Below are positions 22,991 to 31,300 of a stretch of 37,763 nt of DNA, in pieces. The notes under the pieces were generated by a model. The model was not told where the DNA came from, did not search any database, and saw only the letters and a program-made list of their open reading frames with translations. How positions within the stretch are numbered: position 1 is the first letter of the stretch; the number at the start of each line of letters is the position of its first letter. This stretch comes from an uncultured Bacilli bacterium (lineage in GTDB: Bacteria; Bacillota_I; Bacilli_A; RF39; UBA660): positions 1-37,763 of the forward strand of contig CAJGDV010000002.1 in NCBI GenBank assembly GCA_904502155.1, written 5' to 3'. The position numbers and the translations under genes were made by a program.

Positions 22991-23665
22991 TTAAAGCATT
23001 TTTTGTTTGTAACCGCCTAAAATATTATCACATACTTTTATTGCCGCATCTGTTTTGTCTAATTTTGTTGTGTCCAACATATAAGTATCTTTAATAATAT
23101 CATATAATGGCATCATGCCTTTTGTCAATGCTTCATTATAATTTTTTATATTTTCAGGAAACAAATCAAAATTTGGTTCAAGTGCTAAAGTATTGAAATA
23201 TTTTCTTTTAGCAGCAACCATAGGGTCACATCTCATAACAACAATTTTATCAATATCTTTTAAAAATTTTCTACATGCTAAATAGAAATTTTTATTATTT
23301 CCTTCACAATTAACTATGTACTTGATATATCCATCTAATACACCACGATTTATAAATACTAAATCATGATTTTTAGCTATGTACATAATTTTTTCCATTT
23401 CTTTAATTGTATTATTATTTTCTTTGATGTTTACTACATCATAGCCATAATTTTTAAAGAAATCTGTCATCATTGTAATAGTTGTATCAATACCAGCATT
23501 AGGTGTTCCTGCAAAATCTATAATATATGGTTTGCAGTAATTTTTTTCATTTTTTAATTCCATAAGGTGTACTTTCTTTTTGTGTAAGTCTTCTAGTTGT
23601 CTTAAACGATCTAAATCGCTAGCATAAATATCGATCAATTTGTCATATTTTTGCTTGTCGTACAT
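22991..23665 (-). CDS. P-loop kinase-like protein lacking the Walker A lysine
   Basis: A 224-aa protein resembling thymidylate/deoxynucleoside kinase-type P-loop proteins. After an N-terminal helical region (1-45) comes YIIDFAGTPNAGIDTTITMM, where the Walker A G-x-x-x-x-G (53-58) is followed by Ile-Asp instead of Lys-Ser/Thr. Later come LVFINRGVLDGY, similar to the D-R-G motif of deoxynucleoside kinases, and KIVVMRCDPMVAAKRKYF, similar to the strand-4 and lid region. The missing lysine suggests weak or no ATP hydrolysis, or a binding role. The ATG at 23665 with AAAGGAGG is preferred, because the longer ORF start at 23698 lies inside the -10. It shares a divergent promoter region with the only plus-strand gene. 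Confidence 0.7.
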   Translation of the reverse strand: MYDKQKYDKLIDIYASDLDRLRQLEDLHKKKVHLMELKNEKNYCKPYIIDFAGTPNAGIDTTITMMTDFFKNYGYDVVNIKENNNTIKEMEKIMYIAKNHDLVFINRGVLDGYIKYIVNCEGNNKNFYLACRKFLKDIDKIVVMRCDPMVAAKRKYFNTLALEPNFDLFPENIKNYNEALTKGMMPLYDIIKDTYMLDTTKLDKTDAAIKVCDNILGGYKQKML

Positions 23666-23689
23666 ATTTAAAACCTCCTTTGCTGAGGT

Positions 23690-23718
23690 ATTATACATTA
23701 TTTACGCAAATTTGACAA
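23690..23718 (-). promoter_or_regulatory. Promoter TTGTCA-17-TATAAT
   Basis: The -35 (23713-23718) and -10 (23690-23695) drive the P-loop protein. The nearest plus-strand promoter starts 16 bases away. Confidence 0.85.
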
Positions 23719-23734
23719 ATTTTTAAAATAGTAA

Positions 23735-23763
23735 TTGTATTCTAATTTTAAAATAAGTATAAT
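23735..23763 (+). promoter_or_regulatory. Promoter TTGTAT-17-TATAAT
   Basis: The -35 (23735-23740) and perfect -10 (23758-23763) face right and drive the plus-strand exported protein. This excludes the longer in-frame start at 23735. Confidence 0.8.
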
Positions 23764-23788
23764 TATATATATAAGGTATGGTGAAAAT

Positions 23789-24451
23789 ATGGCAAAAACA
23801 GTTAAAAGAATCAAGCCTAAAATTATTTTTAAATTTAAATTAATCATTGCATGTTTTATACTTATTGTTCTTGTATCTTTTGTAAGTAATACATTCTCAA
23901 AATATGTTTCAAGTTCCCAAGGAGATTTAACAGTTTCTTTTGCCAAATGGCAAATATTAGTAAATAATTTAGATATTACTGAAGAGGCAAATTCAAAAAT
24001 TGTTTTTGTTCCAGTTGTTAAAGCTAATGAAGATGTTAATGAGAATGCTGTTGCTCCTTCAACAGAAGGATATTTTGATATTAAAATTGATCCAAGTAAT
24101 GTAGGTCTTTCTTTTAGATATGATATAGATTTTGAAATAGAAAATAAAGATATTCCGGATTTGATGATATCAAAATATGCTATAATTCCAAATGACTTTC
24201 AGGAAGGTGTTGATGGAATAACTTATACTACATTAGATTCTAATGTTGTTTCAAATGAAATGATTTTTGATAAAAAAACTGAAAATTTTCAATTTGAACC
24301 TTTTACTGTTCGCTTATGGTTTGAATGGTATGAAGGCGAAGGAGAACAAATGCTTGATGAAGATGATGCTATAATTGGTTCTGTTGCAGCTTTAGAAACC
24401 ACAAAATTTAGAATGATAGCAAATGTAAAATTTGAACAAATAATGAAATAA
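23789..24451 (+). CDS. Exported camelysin/TasA-like protein (only plus-strand gene)
   Basis: A 220-aa protein from the ATG at 23789, with GGTGA upstream. It has a basic N-terminus (MAKTVKRIKPK), one hydrophobic segment (about residues 15-33), then NTFSKYVSSSQGDLTVSFAKW. The T-F-S-K-Y followed by S-F-A-K-W pattern is typical of SipW-type exported beta-sandwich proteins in Firmicutes, where a signal peptidase cuts near this point. The rest is beta-rich and acidic, with no Cys and no sortase motif. It is probably a surface or fibre subunit processed by one of the SipW-like proteases encoded nearby. It is convergent with the next TasA-like gene and shares a bidirectional terminator with it. Confidence 0.78.
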   Translation: MAKTVKRIKPKIIFKFKLIIACFILIVLVSFVSNTFSKYVSSSQGDLTVSFAKWQILVNNLDITEEANSKIVFVPVVKANEDVNENAVAPSTEGYFDIKIDPSNVGLSFRYDIDFEIENKDIPDLMISKYAIIPNDFQEGVDGITYTTLDSNVVSNEMIFDKKTENFQFEPFTVRLWFEWYEGEGEQMLDEDDAIIGSVAALETTKFRMIANVKFEQIMK

Positions 24452-24484
24452 AAAAAACGCTTTAAGAAATTAAGGCGTTTTTTT
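24451..24484. terminator. Bidirectional terminator between convergent surface-protein genes
   Basis: Arms 24451-24465 and 24470-24484 form a stem with A7/T7 ends, a GCG core, one G-U pair and a GAAA tetraloop on the plus strand. The two stop codons are 10 bases apart. The minus-strand gene's stop lies in the stem. Confidence 0.92.
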
Positions 24485-25691
24485 CAGCTTCAATTATTGG
24501 AATGATTTTGCATTGACTTTCGTTTGAAACTTTATAAATTTTAGATGTATTTTCATCATTTGGACCAATTGCAAAACCACCATCTTCGCCATATGGCATA
24601 TTAGTCCATATACATGTATCAGCTTTTAAGAAACTAAATTTACTATTTAAATATTTATAATAAGCTTCTTTATCGATCACATCAGCTATTTGGATTTCCA
24701 TTCGATTTAAATTTTCATTTTTATAATCAACATATCCTAGAATTTTATCAGAATAGCCTTCTCTAACAACAAAAGTATTACTTATATCCTTAGATATTGC
24801 TGATATAAATTTAGTTAAATCAAGTGGTTTAAATTCAGTATTATTTAATGTTTCTATTACTGATTCATAAGTAGTAAAATTTGTTTCTCCAAAATTCGAA
24901 TTAAAATCTGGAATTAATGTTACAGTTTCATCACTTCTTAAATTTAATTTATCAATTACATATGTTTTAATACATGTACCTTTCATTTCGGTGCATTTTT
25001 GTTTTGTAGTTGTATCATATAGTATTTCTTGACCCAAATCAAATCTAGAATCTGGAACATTAAGCTGAGAATCTACCATTTGTTCTGCAGTTAATTTAAT
25101 TACAACTTCGATTGGAGATTTAACTTTATAATCAGAATTTTCCGCTTTAGCAGCTTCCGATACTAAGAAATTATATGCATTTGTTCCCCATAAACTATCT
25201 AAATCGTCATCACCTGAATCAAAAGGCCATGCTACAGATACTTCTAAACTTGATTCGCCACCTTTTTTAAGAACATATTCTTTATCAAGTGCTGCATTAA
25301 TTTGAAATGGGTAATTATTTGCTAATGCATCCTCTACTTCTTTTGAAGTTAATGTATCACTTACAACATAATTGTCTTCTTCTTTATCTAGAATTCTTGC
25401 TGAAACAATTGAATATTTTATTAATGCATCACTATCCCCAGAGTTTTTAATATTTATTATTTCACTCATTGTTTCCATTCCAGGAGAAATTTCAGGGAGA
25501 GTAATTGTAATATTTTTGGATGTTGTATCTTTATCTATTTCGATGCTCCATGCTCTAATATCAATTTTTGTTGCAACATCTGATAAACCAGAATAAGCAA
25601 ACCAAGCTAGAGTTCCAGATATAAAGGAAACTGCTATAAAAAATAGTGACATTATATTTGCTTTTATAAAAGCCTTATGTCTACGTTTCAT
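24462..25691 (-). CDS. TasA/camelysin-like exported protein
   Basis: A 409-aa protein with a SipW-type signal region: basic start (KRRHKAFIKAN), hydrophobic segment to about residue 30, then GTLAWFAYSG, close to the G-T-x-A-W-F-S/A pattern of TasA and CalY. Residues 40-210 have the TasA-like beta pattern, including ITLPEISPGMETMSEIINI, which matches the L-x-P-G-x motif that precedes the first repeated strands. Four Cys in the C-terminal half (C-x6-C in KCTEMKGTC and two near the end) could form disulphides. The C-terminal 200 residues are a separate unknown domain. It is the last gene of the SipW/AAA+ operon, follows the SipW-like peptidase by 18 bases and has a perfect GGAGGTGAT site. Confidence 0.8.
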   Translation of the reverse strand: MKRRHKAFIKANIMSLFFIAVSFISGTLAWFAYSGLSDVATKIDIRAWSIEIDKDTTSKNITITLPEISPGMETMSEIINIKNSGDSDALIKYSIVSARILDKEEDNYVVSDTLTSKEVEDALANNYPFQINAALDKEYVLKKGGESSLEVSVAWPFDSGDDDLDSLWGTNAYNFLVSEAAKAENSDYKVKSPIEVVIKLTAEQMVDSQLNVPDSRFDLGQEILYDTTTKQKCTEMKGTCIKTYVIDKLNLRSDETVTLIPDFNSNFGETNFTTYESVIETLNNTEFKPLDLTKFISAISKDISNTFVVREGYSDKILGYVDYKNENLNRMEIQIADVIDKEAYYKYLNSKFSFLKADTCIWTNMPYGEDGGFAIGPNDENTSKIYKVSNESQCKIIPIIEAEKNALIS

Positions 25692-25709
25692 TTATATCAC
25701 CTCCAATAT

Positions 25710-26285
25710 CTATTTATTTGCTCTTGCTCTTCTTTTTTCTTCTTCCGATTCTAAAAGTGTTGCTATAATTTCAGTAGCTATAATTACCATTAAAGGTAAT
25801 ATAACACATAATAACATTCCTAATTTAGATGAAATAGTTTTATATACAAACGATAATATATTTGCTTTATATACTACTTTTCCATATAATTGTTTTTCAT
25901 TTACAATTGGATCTTGAACTAAATTAGCAATTCCTTTAGTGTGAAATAATAATTCACCAGTTTCATTTTTTTCAATATTTATAACTTCATGAGTTACAAT
26001 TTTTCCATTAAAGTTACCTTCAGCCCCTAAATAACTAACTGTATCACCAATTTCTATTGTTTCTGGATCAACGTCTTTTGATATAAGCACATCACCAATA
26101 TTATATTTTGGTTCCATACTTCCTGTAACTACAGTAAATAATCTATAGTTTAAAAGTGCCATTTTATTATCTGTAAATCTTTGTAAGCATACTGCTAATA
26201 CAAAACATGCTAATGCAATAACAAGTAATGTATTTAAAACACCTTTTACTAGATTAAATATTTTTTTAAATTTTCTTTTTTTCAT
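25710..26285 (-). CDS. SipW-type signal peptidase I (catalytic Asp missing)
   Basis: An ER-type signal peptidase, which uses Ser-His(-Asp) instead of Ser-Lys. The 191-aa protein has an N-terminal membrane helix (about 16-36), the serine motif VVTGSMEPKYNIGD (S56), the histidine motif IVTHEVI (H99) and a C-terminal membrane helix (about 154-176) followed by a basic tail. In SipW a catalytic Asp sits in K-G-D-x-N; here that segment reads K-G-I-A-N (I119), although a D125 follows. It may be weakly active or use D125. It is immediately upstream of a TasA-like gene, as sipW precedes tasA in Bacillus. The start lies six bases after the preceding gene and has only a weak ribosome site, so it is probably coupled. 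Confidence 0.88.
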   Translation of the reverse strand: MKKRKFKKIFNLVKGVLNTLLVIALACFVLAVCLQRFTDNKMALLNYRLFTVVTGSMEPKYNIGDVLISKDVDPETIEIGDTVSYLGAEGNFNGKIVTHEVINIEKNETGELLFHTKGIANLVQDPIVNEKQLYGKVVYKANILSFVYKTISSKLGMLLCVILPLMVIIATEIIATLLESEEEKRRARANK

Positions 26286-26291
26286 ACTACT

Positions 26292-27422
26292 CTACAAATA
26301 ATCTTGTGTCCTTTCTATATATTCATCCATTGCATCTCTAAATTTATTTTTAACGTCTTTTTGACCAATAGATTCTTTATTTTTCATAGCTTCAATTTCT
26401 TTAGAGAATAGTTGTAAAAGTTCTTCATCTGTAATTTTAATTCCTAGTTTAAATAATAATGATACTATTCTTCTAATTTCTTGTGTTATTAAAACGCCAG
26501 CTGTTTTTTTAAGATTTTCTTTTTGCTCTGATTTCTTTTTACTAATACAATTTAATGTTAAATAATCAATCATGAATGAATGATTTAATAAATCTCTAAT
26601 AATATCATCGCCATCAGATTCTACTCCTTCTTCTGGTTCAGCATCACTCATATCATATTTTGAAAGATATACCCATAACTTCATTGCAACTTGGAAATTA
26701 GGATTTTTAAGTATTACGTTTGTCTTAGTAATTGGAGGTTTTACAAATGCTGCACGTTCTTTTTTTAGACCTGTACAAAATTCACTTCTTCTCCAAATTG
26801 ACATATATTTTTTGATTTTTTCAATTCGAGGTAAGATTTCTTCGATTTGTTTTCTAAATTTTTCTGCCCCTTCTCCTTGAAGATCTTCGATGGCATTAAT
26901 TTTAAATTCAATTCCAAATCTACCTGCATTACTATTTGATTTCCCACTATACTCTAGTGTTTTTTCATTTTTAATTTCAAAGTTTTCTAACTCTTCAATT
27001 CTTTGTCTAACAAATCTTTCTAGTTTATCTAGTAAAGTATATGCTACACGATTTTCGTATGTATTGAAGGTGTCTATCCCTCTAATATTAAGTAATTTAG
27101 AGGGAATAACATCTCCAGTCTTTTCATCTACTCTATCAATATAAAATGTATGTCTTGATAAATCTTTAACTGTTTCTACAGTTGTTTTTTTTGCTTTTTC
27201 AATTTTTTCTACATTAGCTTCTGTAATTAAGGCTAGTTTAGGATTTCTTACAATATTATCTAAATATGGTAAAGCATCTTCAACTATTTGTACCCATTCA
27301 AAATCTAATGTATCTCCTGATAAAACCGAATCAAAATGCATTTCACTTTCGATTTTACTCATAAATGCTTCACATCTAGCATTAACATCTTTATCTAATA
27401 TTTCGCTTAAAATTTTTGTCAT
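26292..27422 (-). CDS. DUF2357-like partner of the AAA+ ATPase
   Basis: A 376-aa soluble protein, helical and charged. Residues 115-140 contain GIDTFNTYENRVAYTLLDKL, similar to the N-T-x-E-N-R signature of DUF2357 proteins that partner McrB-like GTPases/ATPases. A helical segment (140-230, with FVRQRIEELENFEIK) follows, and then FVKPPITKTNVILKNPNFQ and VAMKLWVYLS. I see no PD-(D/E)xK or other nuclease motif and no membrane helix. The family name is a tentative call from motif likeness. It lies 16 bases after the AAA+ gene and just before the SipW-like peptidase, so it probably works with that ATPase at the membrane, perhaps as an adaptor. Base composition looks somewhat less AT-biased than its neighbours. 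Confidence 0.5.
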   Translation of the reverse strand: MTKILSEILDKDVNARCEAFMSKIESEMHFDSVLSGDTLDFEWVQIVEDALPYLDNIVRNPKLALITEANVEKIEKAKKTTVETVKDLSRHTFYIDRVDEKTGDVIPSKLLNIRGIDTFNTYENRVAYTLLDKLERFVRQRIEELENFEIKNEKTLEYSGKSNSNAGRFGIEFKINAIEDLQGEGAEKFRKQIEEILPRIEKIKKYMSIWRRSEFCTGLKKERAAFVKPPITKTNVILKNPNFQVAMKLWVYLSKYDMSDAEPEEGVESDGDDIIRDLLNHSFMIDYLTLNCISKKKSEQKENLKKTAGVLITQEIRRIVSLLFKLGIKITDEELLQLFSKEIEAMKNKESIGQKDVKNKFRDAMDEYIERTQDYL

Positions 27423-27438
27423 ATGTTGTTACCACTTT

Positions 27439-29001
27439 CTAAATTGATTTTTTAATACGTAGTAGATATTCAATACATTCAACCATGTTACCTTCACCAA
27501 ATTGGTTATTTAAGTATTTGATGAATGGATCAATTTCATCTGCTATTAATGCTAAGTTTAATTGTTCAAATTTACGGAAAATCTTTTTAGCAATAAAGTA
27601 ATCTATTGCTGAAACTTCTTTTCCACCACATGCTACATAAACTGAAACAAACACTCTTAATTGTTTCATGATACGATTCCCGAACGCAACTCTGAAATGG
27701 TTAATTACATAGTCGTCCATTTCATTAATAAGTTTTAAACTTTTTGCTGATAATGGGATATCTTCACATGCTTGTTTGAATAAACCTTCTAAGTAAGAAG
27801 AATTTATACTTACTGATTCTTGTTCTCTACATTCAAATGGATCAACTTTTGTATTGATATCGATTGGCATAGCACGGTCATAAACCTTATCTGTAACCAT
27901 GAAAGTAGAGTCGTCGTTGTTGATTGTTCCTATATACCATAGGTTACCTGGTAATTTAAATTTACCATTAATTATTTTTTTAGGGTCATTAGGCCATCCA
28001 CTTGCAACTAGTTCGATTACCCATTTATCTCTACTAGGCATTTCAAGAATAGATAGCATTTCTGCAAAATAATATTCCACACGGGCGATGTTCATTTCGT
28101 CTAGTATTAATGTGTGAACATTATCATCATATGTTGCAGTATACATTTCAACTAATGATTCAGATTCATTAAATTTCTTCGTGAACTCATTGAAGTATCC
28201 AAGGAACTCTGTTTTATCACGCCAAGACGGTTGAACCGCAGCAACGCATGAATCATTATTAACAAATTTTCCCCAAGCATATGCTAAGGAAGTTTTCCCT
28301 GTCCCAGAGATACCTTGTAAGATAATTAACTTACCACAAGCAAGTCCAGCAATAAATGGTCTTAATAATACTGGGTCATAATATAAATGTAATTGACTTG
28401 CAGCATAACATCTAAAATCATCTAATAATTGCTCTAAATCAAAATCATTACCATAATTTTTAGGTTTAATCATTTCATATTTTTCATCAATCATTGTACA
28501 GTTAGGGAAACGAATTCCTTTATTTGCTTCATTAGGATCTTCTTCTTCATCTTCACCTTTTTTGCCTTTACCAGAAGATTTTCCACCTGACCCTGCACCA
28601 TCATCTTCAGCATCAGGATTTAATCCTAATTGAGAAACCTTCATTGCCATTAATTCATCATTTTGTTTTGATAATTTTAAAACTTGACTATTTAAATCAG
28701 CTATTTCATCAAGTAATTCATCTTGATTAAGTTTTTTCTTACCAAATCTAAATTTACCTTTTAAAGCTAAGAATATTATAGCTAATAATAATCCAAATAT
28801 AACAACAAGTATTCCGATTGCAAACGCTGTAAATACCCATTCTGGACCATTAAAACTTTCTTTATAATCATTTATTATTTCTATATAATTTTTAATATTA
28901 ATAACTTGTTTGAATCCTTCAACAATACCACGAAACATCATTTTCATTCCGTCCATGAATATTGAAATAAATTCAAAGAAAAATCTTATAAATGTATTCA
29001 T
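27439..29001 (-). CDS. Membrane-anchored McrB-type AAA+ ATPase
   Basis: A 520-aa protein. An amphipathic N-terminus (1-35) is followed by one membrane helix (about 55-80), a basic patch, a coiled coil (91-122), and a disordered Gly/Ser/Lys then acidic linker (133-160). The AAA+ domain follows: Walker A LQGISGTGKTSLA (GISGTGKT 230-237), Walker B TLILDEMN (298-304), and GTINNDDSTFMVTDKVYDRAM, which matches the McrB-type sensor/arginine region. The QPSWRDKTEFLGYFN stretch is also McrB-like. A helical lid follows (430-520). The ATP-binding site looks complete. It differs from classical McrB in its membrane anchor and lack of a DNA-binding N-domain. The ATG overlaps the stop of the SipW-fusion gene (TAATG), with AAAGGAGGGGG upstream. 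Confidence 0.88.
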   Translation of the reverse strand: MNTFIRFFFEFISIFMDGMKMMFRGIVEGFKQVINIKNYIEIINDYKESFNGPEWVFTAFAIGILVVIFGLLLAIIFLALKGKFRFGKKKLNQDELLDEIADLNSQVLKLSKQNDELMAMKVSQLGLNPDAEDDGAGSGGKSSGKGKKGEDEEEDPNEANKGIRFPNCTMIDEKYEMIKPKNYGNDFDLEQLLDDFRCYAASQLHLYYDPVLLRPFIAGLACGKLIILQGISGTGKTSLAYAWGKFVNNDSCVAAVQPSWRDKTEFLGYFNEFTKKFNESESLVEMYTATYDDNVHTLILDEMNIARVEYYFAEMLSILEMPSRDKWVIELVASGWPNDPKKIINGKFKLPGNLWYIGTINNDDSTFMVTDKVYDRAMPIDINTKVDPFECREQESVSINSSYLEGLFKQACEDIPLSAKSLKLINEMDDYVINHFRVAFGNRIMKQLRVFVSVYVACGGKEVSAIDYFIAKKIFRKFEQLNLALIADEIDPFIKYLNNQFGEGNMVECIEYLLRIKKSI

Positions 29002-31187
29002 TATTTATCCCCCTCCTTTATATCTCCAACAATTTCACTAATATCTTCTAATACTAGTTTATCTAAATGATCCTCTGGGAACATATTTTTAATTTCATCA
29101 ACATTTACCTTATCTGGTATTACAAATACATAATCTCCTAAATATATATTTGATTTAAATCCAGATTTATTTTCAATATCTCCATCAATTAATATTGCAA
29201 ATTTATAACCATTAAGTTTTTTCTTTTTAATAAGTTCTTTATATTCAACTAAAACATTATATTTAATTAAAATAATTGTATTTTCTTTAGCATATTTATC
29301 ATCAATCATTTTTAGTATTGAATCAAATTTTGTTTTCTTTTTGTAAAGTGTATCAGGTAAATACATTACATATTTTTTATTAAAGTTTGTTAAAATCATG
29401 TCTTTAATAAGTTTCATTAATAATAAATTAATTAATACAACCATCTTATCCTCAGCAATTATTCCAGTTGTATACATTTCATCTATTACATTTTCATTAT
29501 AAATTTTATTAAATTTAATATTATGTTCTAAATTTAAACCATAAATTCTTTTATTAAATTTAAATGCATTAAAGTTAAGAACAAACATATCTGTTTCTAA
29601 ATTTTTTAATAATAGCTCAATTACATTTATATATTTCTTTTGGATTTTTTTGATATTAACGATTGTTTTATTTATTCGTTGTTCATTCCATTCATGTTCT
29701 TTTCCAAAATTAATAATTTCATTATGATAATGTTCTTTTATTTGTTCTGGTTGCATTTCAGTATAATCTGTACATTCTAAATTAATAATTAATTTAAATA
29801 TACTTAAATACTTAACAACTTTATATTCATATTCTCTATCTTGACCATGATAATTTGATATTAAATTTTTTCCGTAATTAGCAACATATTTTTTAATTCT
29901 TTCAATATTTTCAACATTAGATGAATTTGATATTTCACCTTCGTTATAAAATTTTGAATCAATATATGCTTTAATAATTTCGCTTTTAATAGTTGGTTCA
30001 TTAACTAATTGTTTTTCATCTTCAGTAATTAAATCAATATATTCATTTAATTCTTCTGATTTAACAAACATTATTTTTTCAATTACATTTTTAAATTTCT
30101 TAGATTTTCTTTTTTCTTTTAATTTTTCTAATGTAATTTTTGTTAATCTTTCATCTTCTAATGCTTGTTTTTCAAGTTCTTCTTTTCTTTTTTGTTCTTC
30201 TTCTAAATCTTTTGCTTTTTGTTTTTCTTCGAGAATTCTTCTTTCTTCTTCCTCTTCTTCAGCTCTTAAGATTTTTCTATTTTCTCTTAATTCATCAAAT
30301 TCTTCATCCATTGATGTTGTATCAACAGTAATCATTGCTGATTGTTCATTATAAATATTATTTTCAATTATAATTTCTTCTTCAGGTTCTTCTTCTTTTA
30401 CAACTTGTTTTTGTAGACTATCAATTTCACGTTCTAAATCAGTTACTACAATAATATCTTCTGGGTCAACATCTTCTTCTACATAAGTTTCTTTTGACTC
30501 AGGTTCTTCATCTATTTCAACTTTTTCTTCTTCAATTTGTTCATCTTCAGATTCTTCTACGTCATTTTCTTCTTCATGTGTTTCGATTTCAACTTCATTA
30601 TTTTGAATTTCTTCAAATTCTTCTTCTAAAGAATTATCGATTTCTTTATTTTCATCATCAAATTTTTCGTCTTTTTTTATAACTTGTTTTTTGTCGTTAA
30701 ACATTATATTAATAATAAATAATGTAACAATTAATGCTATTAATACCCCTTTATTAAATAAGGTTTTTCTTAAGAATCCAAATGCTGGTAATATTTTTAC
30801 GACTTTACCAACTATTTGTTTTTGATCTACTGGATCATCTTTAGAATTATTAGCATCTCCTTTTGTAATATAAGTGCCGTTGTATTTTTCAATAACTCTA
30901 TGTGTTATAAATTCGCCATCTTTTTTAAATGTTATAACATCTTTTAATTTAATTTTATCTGTTATTTTTACGATTATCCAATCTCCACTATTTATTTCAT
31001 CCGCCATACTATTTGTTTGTACTTCAAATACTGAATATCCAAAAAAACTAGAATAATCATTTTTAAATAATTTAAGTTGTATAGTATTATAAACTGATAT
31101 TATTAATACTATACTGAAGATAAAAATTAAAAAATTAAGAGCAATGTTAATCAATTTTTCTTTTAAACTTAAATCTTTAAATTTCAT
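29001..31187 (-). CDS. SipW-type signal peptidase fused to a long acidic/coiled-coil cytoplasmic region
   Basis: A 728-aa fusion from the ATG at 31187. Residues 1-155 are a SipW-like peptidase: membrane helix 12-33, the serine motif QTNSMADEINSGDW (S60), the histidine motif FITHRVIE (H96) and a complete K-G-D-A-N (D111), followed by a second membrane helix (about 145-165). The rest is cytoplasmic: a very acidic linker (about 170-300), a charged coiled coil (300-360, EEEEERRILEEKQKAKDLEE), then a mixed domain (370-728) of unknown type. The last 250 residues faintly recall an EAL fold, but I see no catalytic EAL motif. Normal SipW is about 190 aa. The start is set by GGATGAT and a promoter that overlaps a longer in-frame ATG. 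It overlaps the AAA+ gene by one base. Confidence 0.82.
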   Translation of the reverse strand: MKFKDLSLKEKLINIALNFLIFIFSIVLIISVYNTIQLKLFKNDYSSFFGYSVFEVQTNSMADEINSGDWIIVKITDKIKLKDVITFKKDGEFITHRVIEKYNGTYITKGDANNSKDDPVDQKQIVGKVVKILPAFGFLRKTLFNKGVLIALIVTLFIINIMFNDKKQVIKKDEKFDDENKEIDNSLEEEFEEIQNNEVEIETHEEENDVEESEDEQIEEEKVEIDEEPESKETYVEEDVDPEDIIVVTDLEREIDSLQKQVVKEEEPEEEIIIENNIYNEQSAMITVDTTSMDEEFDELRENRKILRAEEEEEERRILEEKQKAKDLEEEQKRKEELEKQALEDERLTKITLEKLKEKRKSKKFKNVIEKIMFVKSEELNEYIDLITEDEKQLVNEPTIKSEIIKAYIDSKFYNEGEISNSSNVENIERIKKYVANYGKNLISNYHGQDREYEYKVVKYLSIFKLIINLECTDYTEMQPEQIKEHYHNEIINFGKEHEWNEQRINKTIVNIKKIQKKYINVIELLLKNLETDMFVLNFNAFKFNKRIYGLNLEHNIKFNKIYNENVIDEMYTTGIIAEDKMVVLINLLLMKLIKDMILTNFNKKYVMYLPDTLYKKKTKFDSILKMIDDKYAKENTIILIKYNVLVEYKELIKKKKLNGYKFAILIDGDIENKSGFKSNIYLGDYVFVIPDKVNVDEIKNMFPEDHLDKLVLEDISEIVGDIKEGDK

Positions 31188-31227
31188 TAATATCATCCAT
31201 ATCTTTCTATAATCCCTACTATATATA

Positions 31228-31256
31228 ATTTTAACACAACGAGTAAAGATTTTCAA
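31228..31256 (-). promoter_or_regulatory. Promoter TTGAAA-17-TAAAAT with TGn
   Basis: The -35 (31251-31256) and -10 (31228-31233) with a TGT extension. They overlap the upstream in-frame ATG at 31256 and serve the SipW-fusion/AAA+ operon. The leader is about 34 bases. Confidence 0.8.
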
Positions 31257-31268
31257 CCAATTATAAGA

Positions 31269-31297
31269 AGAAAAAAAAAGACCTTTTATAGGTCTTT
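31269..31297 (-). terminator. Intrinsic terminator of the surface-protein operon
   Basis: A 7-bp stem (31277-31283 with 31291-31297) and seven-base loop, followed by a nine-T run. It begins three bases after the stop of the 319-aa gene. Confidence 0.88.
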
Positions 31298-31300
31298 AAA

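Noticed and set aside
23735..23788. N-terminal extension of the plus-strand gene
   Set aside because: The extension is read from the promoter itself; the ATG at 23789 has a ribosome site and gives a normal signal region.
26292..29001. Classical McrBC restriction system
   Set aside because: No nuclease motif, the ATPase has a membrane helix, and the neighbours are surface-protein and signal-peptidase genes.
29001..29800. EAL phosphodiesterase domain at the end of the SipW fusion
   Set aside because: The strand pattern is only vaguely similar and the catalytic EAL and metal-binding residues are not seen.
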